DNA of 5,217 nt from an uncultured Chloroflexota bacterium. Its GTDB lineage: Bacteria; Chloroflexota; Dehalococcoidia; UBA3495. The notes under the pieces are model-generated. The model was not told the origin of the DNA. It ran no database searches and was given only the letters and a program-made list of their open reading frames with translations. Below are positions 1 through 4,775 of this stretch, in pieces (positions within the stretch are counted from its first letter, which is position 1; every line of letters starts with the position of its first letter). The translations under genes were made by a program, and so were the position numbers. The stretch lies in assembly GCA_913031095.1 (NCBI GenBank), contig CAJWGH010000095.1, positions 1 through 5,217 of the forward strand. The letters run 5' to 3'.

Positions 1-795
1 CTAGAAGTTCATCCCTCGCCCGGCTCCACCTTCCACGGCTATGGTCTGACCTGTGATGGCTCCAGCCCGTTCTGAGACCAGGAATACTATCAGGTCGGCG
101 ACGTCTTGGGATTCCACCATTCGGCCAATCGGTATATCAGCGACGGCGAGGCGTTCCATCTCATCAACAGAGACATTGGCATGCTCCGCGCGGGCATTCA
201 GGCTACGGGTCTGCCTCTCGGTTCGGGTTGTGCCTGGATGGATGCAGTTGACCAAAATTCCGTCTGACGCGAAAGCGTCAGAAAGGTTCTTTGCCAGGTT
301 GGAGACAGACGAATTGGTGATGCCGTTGCTGTTTGCCAGCGTATTAGCTTGGCGGGCCGCCATGCCACCGATGTGGATGATTCTTCCGCCACCCCGTGCC
401 TGCATGTGGGGAATTACCTCACGGGAGCAACGAACATATCCCATCACTTTAACGTTGATATGGTTGAGCCAGTCTTCGTCTTCCAAGTCCATGAATGCAG
501 CGGCCCTGGAATTGACCGCGTTATTGACCAGAAAATCCACCCCGCCGAATTCTGCCACCGTGGTGGCTACAAGGTTCTTGATGTCATCTGGCTTTCCCGT
601 ATCCGCCTGTATAGCTAACACCTTTCGGCCGGTCATGGACCGGATTTCGCTAGCTGTGTTCTCAAGGTCTTCCATGCCCCTCGCACAGATAGACACATCT
701 ACACCCTCTTCAGCCAAGGCTAATGCCGTTGCCCGGCCAATCCCTTTGCTGCCACCGGTAACGATGGCGATTTTTCCCTCTAAAGACAAGTTCAT
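1..795 (-). CDS. SDR-family protein (Rossmann NAD(P)-binding) with degenerate catalytic triad
   Basis: Complete 264-residue protein of classical short-chain dehydrogenase/reductase length. Numbered from the chosen ATG, the cofactor motif TGGSKGIG is at residues 13-20, an acidic Asp at 65 follows the third strand, NNAV is at 91-94, and a PG pair sits near 187-188. The C-terminal TGQTIAVEGGAG matches the usual SDR ending. The fold and NAD(P) binding are therefore well supported. The active site is odd: aligning on the spacing of Ser-x13-Tyr-x3-Lys puts Gly144, Asn157 and Asn161 at the three catalytic positions. It may use other residues, act on an unusual substrate, or be non-catalytic; the substrate is unknown. 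I chose the ATG at 793-795 because AGAGGGA (805-811, minus strand) lies 9 bases upstream. A TTG at 802-804 in the same frame abuts that Shine-Dalgarno sequence and is unlikely. The stop TAG is the first three bases of the window, so nothing downstream can be seen. Confidence 0.93.
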   Translation of the reverse strand: MNLSLEGKIAIVTGGSKGIGRATALALAEEGVDVSICARGMEDLENTASEIRSMTGRKVLAIQADTGKPDDIKNLVATTVAEFGGVDFLVNNAVNSRAAAFMDLEDEDWLNHINVKVMGYVRCSREVIPHMQARGGGRIIHIGGMAARQANTLANSNGITNSSVSNLAKNLSDAFASDGILVNCIHPGTTRTERQTRSLNARAEHANVSVDEMERLAVADIPIGRMVESQDVADLIVFLVSERAGAITGQTIAVEGGAGRGMNF

Positions 796-804
796 GTGAT
801 TCAA

Positions 805-811
805 TCCCTCT
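805..811 (-). promoter_or_regulatory. Ribosome binding site of the SDR gene (decides start)
   Basis: On the minus strand the sequence AGAGGGA is followed by 9 bases and then ATG at 795. The in-frame TTG at 804 directly touches this site, which leaves no spacer. The ATG is therefore the better start. Confidence 0.6.
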
Positions 812-1231
812 AAGTACCCTCTTTTTTACTAGGCGGGGATACAGGTCTGGGTGAGCTTTTACTGGTTGGGCGCTCATTCAGTCCGGCTACAGTCGGAACG
901 GCGCGATCGGACTCCATAAACCCCCAAGACAGGTCATCGTATTTTAGGGAGGAGACCTAACGGTCGCAAAGTCAGCTGAGGGCATCCGGCATGTAAGCAC
1001 CCCGGATAGCCGATTGCCGATGATCAGGCCGGATTGTATTCCGAGGTGTGCTGAGGGTCAACGCGTGGAGTGTGGCGGGAGGTTCCCTTTGACACGTTGC
1101 CGCTTAAGAACTCAATCGATTTGTGAGAAGAATCGGAAGTGTAGCCGAAAAATAATCGGTCACTGGCCGCCATATTTCTGTAGAAACCCTCTTCATAATC
1201 TGGGAATAATTATCTAAAAGATGGAAAAATA
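812..1231. other. Long divergent intergenic region with no convincing gene
   Basis: This stretch separates the minus-strand SDR from plus-strand crcB. I see no credible coding sequence, tRNA or known riboswitch. It holds a candidate minus-strand promoter (listed separately) and a few short inverted repeats: AGTCCG/CGGACT at 880-885 and 908-913, and ATCCGG/CCGGAT at 984-989 and 1002-1007 with a 12-base loop. A perfect TTGACA at 1089-1094 on the plus strand has only a poor -10 partner (TCAATC at 1112-1117), so it is at best a weak crcB promoter. Base composition drops sharply toward crcB, with about 30% GC at 1201-1260. Confidence 0.6.
941..969 (-). promoter_or_regulatory. Candidate sigma70-type promoter for the SDR gene
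   Basis: Reading the minus strand, TTGCGA (964-969, 4 of 6 to the -35 consensus) is followed by a 17-base spacer and TAAAAT (941-946, 5 of 6 to the -10 consensus). Transcription would begin near 934 and give a leader of about 140 bases before the ATG. This is a match to a generic consensus only, and such boxes occur by chance, so the call is tentative. Confidence 0.35.
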
Positions 1232-1264
1232 CTCTCAGAAAACAAGATTATGCCTGACTGAGGG
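1232..1264 (+). promoter_or_regulatory. Hairpin that can cover the crcB ribosome binding site
   Basis: CTCTCAG (1232-1238) can pair with CTGAGGG (1258-1264) to give seven pairs including one G-U, around a 19-base loop. The right arm contains the Shine-Dalgarno sequence GAGGG (1260-1264), which lies 9 bases before the GTG start of crcB. Folding would hide the ribosome site. The pairing is visible in the sequence; a regulatory role is inference, and the large loop makes the stem only moderately stable. Confidence 0.3.
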
Positions 1265-1273
1265 AAAGTCCAA

Positions 1274-1651
1274 GTGTTGTTGATCGTACTAGTAGGGGTT
1301 GGTGGATTTGCTGGCGCTGTACTGCGCTATTTAATCTCAGATTGGGTGAATGGGATTTTCCATACTTTGTCGCTGCCATATGGGACGTTGACTGTTAATA
1401 TCACGGGCTGTTTACTAATCGGGCTACTGGCAGGCCTCTCCGAACACCGTAATTTACTGGGACCGGAAACCCGGACTTTGTTATTGGTTGGCGTATTAGG
1501 TGGTTTTACGACTTTCTCTACATTTGGTAATGAGACAGTAGATTTGCTTAAGGATGGGAAATCCATCGCAGCATTTTCTAACGTTGCTCTTCACGTTTGT
1601 TTGGGCCTGGTTGCAGTCTGGGTCGGGTATTCCGCTGCGGAATTGTCCTAA
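1274..1651 (+). CDS. crcB: Fluoride-selective channel CrcB/Fluc
   Basis: This 125-residue small membrane protein is of normal length for the CrcB/Fluc family, which lets fluoride leave the cytoplasm through a dual-topology homodimer. The family signatures are clear. GGFAGAVLRY is at residues 10-19 with the conserved Arg18. GTLTVNITGCLLIG is at 37-50 with the pore Asn42. GVLGGFTTFSTFGNE is at 73-87, holding the TTFST segment (79-83) and Phe81/Phe84, which correspond to the phenylalanines lining the pore. Four hydrophobic segments are visible, near 1-19, 36-55, 67-84 and 99-119. The start is GTG at 1274, with GAGGG 9 bases upstream. The gene is about 45% GC by a rough count, against roughly 52-57% in neighbouring genes, so it may have been acquired separately. 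It converges on the hydrolase gene 41 bases away. I could not find the fluoride riboswitch often placed before such genes. Confidence 0.95.
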   Translation: MLLIVLVGVGGFAGAVLRYLISDWVNGIFHTLSLPYGTLTVNITGCLLIGLLAGLSEHRNLLGPETRTLLLVGVLGGFTTFSTFGNETVDLLKDGKSIAAFSNVALHVCLGLVAVWVGYSAAELS

Positions 1652-1691
1652 AAAGACGCAGTGGATTTCCTAGATTAGATGGATCCATTGC
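1650..1691 (-). terminator. Possible weak terminator after the hydrolase gene
   Basis: On the minus strand, just after the hydrolase stop, GCAATGGAT (1683-1691) can pair with ATCCACTGC (1658-1666). This gives eight Watson-Crick pairs and one A-C mismatch around a 16-base loop. GTCTTTTT (1650-1657) follows. In the plus direction the mismatch becomes a G-U pair but no T run follows. The location between two convergent genes fits a terminator, but the stem is not strong. Confidence 0.35.
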
Positions 1692-1692
1692 T

Positions 1693-2484
1693 TCACTTAA
1701 GGCCTTGAGCGAAGTCGAGCCAGACCCTGGCGCAAGGTACCGGCAGTATGTGCTGTACGAATCCCTGTACACCTGGGAAAATCACTTTCGTACCATTGGG
1801 GAAAAGGTCTGACGCACTCCTGAAATCACCCAGGACTTCTTCTCGCAAGCTGGCAGCAGCTAGCATCAGCATGGGGGTCTGGACGTTCTTCAATGCGGGA
1901 CCGATATCTCCTCCTGCATTGGCCTGGAACCCGGCCACCACATGGGCCGGGGTCTTCTTCATCTGTTCCGCGTACCAACGGATGTAGGCCGGGTCTACTA
2001 TCTGAGGGTCCAATCTACGGCCGATTGAACTCTCGACCCACACGTTGATTCCTTCTCGTTCGATAAGGTCAGCGCTTTCTTTGTGGTGAGAGTCGAAGTT
2101 AGTCGGCGAGGTGCAGACGGCGAGTGACCTCAGTCGCTCTTGATTGCTTATAGAGAAGTTCATTGAAATTGAACCGCCCACGGTCTCGCCGATAAGGTGG
2201 AACTTGTCTAGCTCCATCTTGTCGACGAACTCTTTCAAGTCATTGGTGAAACTGTCTAGGGTCCAGGGATGTTCAGGGCCGGACACGTCTGAAAGGCCCA
2301 TTCCTCGCATGTCGAATCGGATGACACGGTAGTGTCGGGCGATGATGGGTACCCAGCCGAACCACATCTTATGGCTCTTGGCCATGCCGTGGTGCATGAC
2401 TACCGTCTCGGGTTCAGTCCAGGGGTCGGTGAAGTCGTCGATGCTGTAAAAAAGCTCTATCCCGTCGTCAAGACGAAGTTTCAT
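1693..2484 (-). CDS. Alpha/beta hydrolase-fold protein with Thr at the nucleophile position
   Basis: Complete 263-residue protein with the layout of a single-domain alpha/beta hydrolase. The oxyanion-loop motif HHGM is at residues 31-34, and FDMRGMGLSD at 57-66 matches the typical D-x-R-G-x-G-x-S after the fourth strand. The nucleophile elbow reads GETVGG at 99-104. A candidate catalytic His245 lies in VQHILPVP near the C-terminus. Two things are odd. The elbow has Thr101 (codon ACC, 2182-2184) where Ser, Asp or Cys is expected, and the stretch after strand seven (TPMLMLAAASLREEV, 203-217) lacks the usual Gly-x-x-Asp acid. Glu215 or Glu216 might substitute. It could be an esterase- or C-C-hydrolase-like enzyme with altered chemistry, or a non-hydrolytic relative; the substrate is unknown. 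The ATG start is supported by GGAG 7 bases upstream (2492-2495). It lies 198 bases downstream of the luciferase-like genes on the same strand and may be read with them. Confidence 0.9.
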   Translation of the reverse strand: MKLRLDDGIELFYSIDDFTDPWTEPETVVMHHGMAKSHKMWFGWVPIIARHYRVIRFDMRGMGLSDVSGPEHPWTLDSFTNDLKEFVDKMELDKFHLIGETVGGSISMNFSISNQERLRSLAVCTSPTNFDSHHKESADLIEREGINVWVESSIGRRLDPQIVDPAYIRWYAEQMKKTPAHVVAGFQANAGGDIGPALKNVQTPMLMLAAASLREEVLGDFRSASDLFPNGTKVIFPGVQGFVQHILPVPCARVWLDFAQGLK

Positions 2485-2543
2485 ATCGCTACTCCAGAAA
2501 TTTTTAGACGATTAGGTTCTGCTCCGTAAAGGTGAACCGGGCC

Positions 2544-2565
2544 ACTCTCAAGATGGTATGAGAGT
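2544..2565. repeat. Perfect 7-base inverted repeat upstream of the hydrolase gene
   Basis: ACTCTCA (2544-2550) and TGAGAGT (2559-2565) are exact reverse complements around an 8-base centre. The repeat sits 60-81 bases upstream of the hydrolase ATG. It has no T run on either side, so it is not an intrinsic terminator. On the minus strand the TTGAGA within it (2546-2551) matches the -35 consensus at 5 of 6, but the hexamer 17 bases on (TACGGA) is a poor -10 box. It could be an operator or a leader hairpin. Confidence 0.5.
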
Positions 2566-2682
2566 TGATGTATCCACCCCATAAGATCAAGTGGATTAAT
2601 ATCCCCATTTTATTGACCTTGCTTTGAAGAAGCCACCAAAGTCACTCGCGAGAGCAAGATAAGACTATTGCCGGCGGGCTGA

Positions 2683-3630
2683 TTAAGTTACGGCCATGAC
2701 CTCTTCTGAGAATCGGGCCATGCGGTCTTCAGTCTGGTTGGGGTCGGCTGTGCGGAAGTCAAAGATCAGGTGAGTGACTCCCACGTCTGCGTAGGTCTGC
2801 ACGTCTTGTCGCACCTCATCGGCTGAGCCGCTGAAACGGCGGCGGACGTCACCAGAAGAATTGGCATCATATAGAGGGGCTTTGACCGAGACTTGAATCT
2901 GAGAAGGGTCTCGTCCTGCTTTCTCTGCGTAGTCGTGGAGAAGGGCCAGGTTTTCTGCCAATTCCTCGGGTTCTAGCGGAGCGGCGGGAATGGCGCCGAC
3001 CGGATGCCAGGCGTCGCCGATCTGAGCGGCACGCCTGATAGCGGGTTTGCTCTGCCCACCGATCCAGATGGGCGGGTAGGGTTTTTGCACTGGCTTGGGC
3101 AAAAACGTGATGTTGGAGAAGTTGACATATTTGCCTTCGAATGTCGGGTCGTCGTTGGTCCACAGTTCTATAAAAGCACGCAGATATTCGTTGGTCACCG
3201 CTCCACGCTCAGCAAAGGGCTCGGCGTTCAATAGTTCGAATTCTTCCTCCATCCAGCCGACGCCTGCGCCTAAGATCAGGCGTCCCTTGGACAGCATATC
3301 CAGGGTTGAGAGCATCTTGGCGGTGAGTATGGGGTTGCGGTAGGGAATAATCATCACGCTGGTGACAAGCTTGATCTGCTCTGTGATTCCGGCCAGGTAG
3401 GCCAGGGTGGTGATCTGTTCCAGCCGCTCGTCTGAGGCTGTTGAATGGGCTTGTTGGATGTCACCAGTGATGCTGTAGGGGTATTGGGACTCTACAACGC
3501 GAGGCTGGACCACATGATCGGGCATGACCATACAGAAGAAACCTAGCTTATCTCCTTGCCGGGCGATTATTGCCAGATTATCGGGTTGGGCGGCCGGTCC
3601 GCCGCTTGGTAGGTAGAAGCCGTACTTCAT
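2683..3630 (-). CDS. LLM-class F420/flavin-dependent oxidoreductase, downstream copy
   Basis: Complete 315-residue luciferase-like TIM-barrel oxidoreductase, resembling the probable F420-dependent group in the Rv2161c style. Such enzymes usually transfer hydride from reduced F420, or use reduced flavin for monooxygenation; the exact cofactor cannot be read from sequence alone. Visible hallmarks are MKYGFYLP at the first strand, CMVMPDHV (33-40), the run from LAGITEQIKLVT (79-90) to PYRNP (96-100), GRLILGAGVGWMEEEF (116-131), KPYPPIWIGG (183-192) and GDAW (205-208). Residues 71-315 are identical to the adjacent upstream copy, while residues 1-70 match at only 41 positions. The stop is TAA, whereas the other copy uses TAG. 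The ATG start has AGGAG 6 bases upstream, and that site overlaps the stop of the preceding gene. The two genes form an operon, with this copy second. The substrate is unknown; a role in catabolism of an organic compound is inferred from the neighbours. Confidence 0.93.
   Translation of the reverse strand: MKYGFYLPSGGPAAQPDNLAIIARQGDKLGFFCMVMPDHVVQPRVVESQYPYSITGDIQQAHSTASDERLEQITTLAYLAGITEQIKLVTSVMIIPYRNPILTAKMLSTLDMLSKGRLILGAGVGWMEEEFELLNAEPFAERGAVTNEYLRAFIELWTNDDPTFEGKYVNFSNITFLPKPVQKPYPPIWIGGQSKPAIRRAAQIGDAWHPVGAIPAAPLEPEELAENLALLHDYAEKAGRDPSQIQVSVKAPLYDANSSGDVRRRFSGSADEVRQDVQTYADVGVTHLIFDFRTADPNQTEDRMARFSEEVMAVT
2684..3420 (-). repeat. 737-base direct repeat, copy 1 (in the downstream LLM gene)
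   Basis: Every base here matches 3641-4377 at an offset of 957; I compared the two line by line and saw no mismatch. The identity begins at the first base of codon 71 and ends at the second base of the stop codon. The flanking bases differ immediately on both sides. Synonymous positions are identical too, so selection on the protein cannot explain the match. Confidence 0.95.
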
Positions 3631-3636
3631 CGATAT

Positions 3637-3641
3637 CTCCT
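3637..3641 (-). promoter_or_regulatory. Shine-Dalgarno overlapping the upstream stop codon
   Basis: On the minus strand the end of the upstream LLM gene reads TAG GAG ATA TCG ATG. The AG of the TAG stop is part of the AGGAG ribosome site for the next gene, with a 6-base spacer to its ATG at 3630. A ribosome finishing the first gene stops on the start site of the second, which favours translational coupling. Confidence 0.75.
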
Positions 3642-4587
3642 AAGTTACGGCCATGACCTCTTCTGAGAATCGGGCCATGCGGTCTTCAGTCTGGTTGGGG
3701 TCGGCTGTGCGGAAGTCAAAGATCAGGTGAGTGACTCCCACGTCTGCGTAGGTCTGCACGTCTTGTCGCACCTCATCGGCTGAGCCGCTGAAACGGCGGC
3801 GGACGTCACCAGAAGAATTGGCATCATATAGAGGGGCTTTGACCGAGACTTGAATCTGAGAAGGGTCTCGTCCTGCTTTCTCTGCGTAGTCGTGGAGAAG
3901 GGCCAGGTTTTCTGCCAATTCCTCGGGTTCTAGCGGAGCGGCGGGAATGGCGCCGACCGGATGCCAGGCGTCGCCGATCTGAGCGGCACGCCTGATAGCG
4001 GGTTTGCTCTGCCCACCGATCCAGATGGGCGGGTAGGGTTTTTGCACTGGCTTGGGCAAAAACGTGATGTTGGAGAAGTTGACATATTTGCCTTCGAATG
4101 TCGGGTCGTCGTTGGTCCACAGTTCTATAAAAGCACGCAGATATTCGTTGGTCACCGCTCCACGCTCAGCAAAGGGCTCGGCGTTCAATAGTTCGAATTC
4201 TTCCTCCATCCAGCCGACGCCTGCGCCTAAGATCAGGCGTCCCTTGGACAGCATATCCAGGGTTGAGAGCATCTTGGCGGTGAGTATGGGGTTGCGGTAG
4301 GGAATAATCATCACGCTGGTGACAAGCTTGATCTGCTCTGTGATTCCGGCCAGGTAGGCCAGGGTGGTGATCTGTTCTGGCCATTCGCCGTCACCTGACT
4401 GACCGGCCTCCAGTATGTCGCCGGTTAAGCTGTATGGGTAGGTCGACTTGACCTGGTTGGGCTGCAGGACGTGATCGGGCATGACCATGCAGTAGAAACC
4501 TAGGCGGTCGCCCAGTTTTGCTATATCCGCCAGCGCGTCAGGCTCAACGCCGGCGCCGCTGTTGGGAAGATAGAAGCCATATTCCAT
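3640..4587 (-). CDS. LLM-class F420/flavin-dependent oxidoreductase, promoter-proximal copy
   Basis: Complete 315-residue paralogue of the gene that follows it, with the same luciferase-like family hallmarks: MEYGFYLP at the start, CMVMPDHV at 33-40, YPYS-TGDI at 50-58, GRLILGAGVGWMEEEF at 116-131, PPIWIGG at 186-192 and GDAW at 205-208. It is the first gene of the minus-strand operon. The ATG at 4585-4587 has AGGAG (4596-4600) 8 bases upstream. The first 70 residues differ from the second copy at 29 positions, for example NSGAGVEPDAL against SGGPAAQPDNL near residue 9, and GQSGDGEWP against HSTASDERL at 62-70. The rest is identical. In this fold the N-terminal strands and loops contribute to the cofactor and substrate pocket, so the copies may differ in substrate or partner (inference). 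Cofactor and substrate are not determined here. Confidence 0.93.
   Translation of the reverse strand: MEYGFYLPNSGAGVEPDALADIAKLGDRLGFYCMVMPDHVLQPNQVKSTYPYSLTGDILEAGQSGDGEWPEQITTLAYLAGITEQIKLVTSVMIIPYRNPILTAKMLSTLDMLSKGRLILGAGVGWMEEEFELLNAEPFAERGAVTNEYLRAFIELWTNDDPTFEGKYVNFSNITFLPKPVQKPYPPIWIGGQSKPAIRRAAQIGDAWHPVGAIPAAPLEPEELAENLALLHDYAEKAGRDPSQIQVSVKAPLYDANSSGDVRRRFSGSADEVRQDVQTYADVGVTHLIFDFRTADPNQTEDRMARFSEEVMAVT
3641..4377 (-). repeat. 737-base direct repeat, copy 2 (in the upstream LLM gene)
   Basis: Second copy of the identical block, in the same orientation as 2684-3420 with 220 unique bases between them. No terminal inverted repeats, target duplications or transposase accompany it, so it is a duplicated or converted gene segment and not a mobile element. 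Crossing-over between the copies would remove 957 bases and leave one intact gene with this copy's N-terminus. Confidence 0.95.
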
Positions 4588-4627
4588 GTTAAAGACTCCT
4601 GGAAAACGCCTACCGATTAAGAGGTGC

Positions 4628-4651
4628 TTCAGGCGGGAAACCGTGCCTGAA
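4628..4651. repeat. Perfect 7-base dyad in the leader of the LLM operon
   Basis: TTCAGGC (4628-4634) and GCCTGAA (4645-4651) are exact reverse complements around a 10-base centre. The 24-base dyad lies 41-64 bases before the ATG of the first LLM gene and just downstream of its predicted promoter. This is the place and shape expected of a repressor operator, or of a leader hairpin. No regulator gene is in the window to pair it with. Confidence 0.5.
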
Positions 4652-4681
4652 ACGCCGGCCCGGATGGTTGGTTCCTCAGAC

Positions 4682-4709
4682 TATATATCCACGTGGCTGG
4701 CGTGTCCAA
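4682..4709 (-). promoter_or_regulatory. Candidate promoter of the LLM operon (minus strand)
   Basis: On the minus strand TTGGAC (4704-4709) is followed by 16 bases and TATATA (4682-4687). Shifting two bases gives TATAGT (4680-4685, 5 of 6 to the -10 consensus) with an 18-base spacer. The -35 match is weak (3 of 6). Transcription would start near 4675, about 90 bases before the ATG, and the leader would contain the dyad at 4628-4651. Confidence 0.4.
4689..4696. promoter_or_regulatory. Palindrome CCACGTGG inside the promoter spacer
   Basis: An 8-base perfect palindrome lies between the predicted -10 and -35 boxes of the LLM operon and 22 bases from the -35 box of the divergent MaoC promoter. 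It could be a half or core of a regulator site. Eight-base palindromes also arise by chance, so this is weak. Confidence 0.25.
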
Positions 4710-4717
4710 TGAAATAT

Positions 4718-4746
4718 TTGACACTCGACAGGGTGGCAGATAGACT
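4718..4746 (+). promoter_or_regulatory. Promoter of the MaoC-like gene
   Basis: A perfect TTGACA (4718-4723), an ideal 17-base spacer and TAGACT (4741-4746, 4 of 6) are followed by a predicted start near 4753, about 23 bases before the GTG. This is the best promoter-like sequence in the window. Its distance to the AGGAGGT ribosome site is natural. Confidence 0.6.
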
Positions 4747-4762
4747 TTCGGTGCACTGGAAC

Positions 4763-4769
4763 AGGAGGT
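4763..4769 (+). promoter_or_regulatory. Strong ribosome binding site of the MaoC-like gene (decides start)
   Basis: AGGAGGT is a near-perfect Shine-Dalgarno sequence 6 bases before the GTG at 4776. It fixes GTG as the start in preference to the in-frame ATG at residue 12. Confidence 0.8.
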
Positions 4770-4775
4770 AATTTC

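Noticed and set aside
53..799. A 248-codon open frame on the plus strand opposite the SDR gene
   Set aside because: It lies almost wholly antisense to a clear SDR with intact family motifs, and its translation resembles no family I know. Long antisense frames are common opposite GC-moderate genes.
796..804. TTG start at 804 for the SDR, adding three residues
   Set aside because: The TTG directly touches the AGAGGGA ribosome site, while the ATG at 795 has a 9-base spacer.
1014..1217. A 67-codon Cys-rich open frame in the SDR-crcB gap
   Set aside because: It starts with TTG, has no Shine-Dalgarno sequence before it, and has no recognisable pattern; the Cys residues are scattered.
960..1273. 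Fluoride riboswitch before crcB
   Set aside because: I looked for the conserved core and pseudoknot sequences and did not find them. The GATGATCAGGCC stretch near 1019-1030 has only a passing resemblance and lacks the pairing partners.
2867..3163. Paired 98-codon frames in both LLM copies (also 3824-4120), and the paired plus-strand frames in the same blocks
   Set aside because: They occur twice only because the 737-base block is duplicated, so their repetition is not independent support. They are out-of-frame shadows of the LLM genes.
2684..4377. Insertion sequence or other mobile element as the cause of the repeat
   Set aside because: The repeat is entirely LLM coding sequence, with no transposase, terminal inverted repeats or target-site duplications at its edges.
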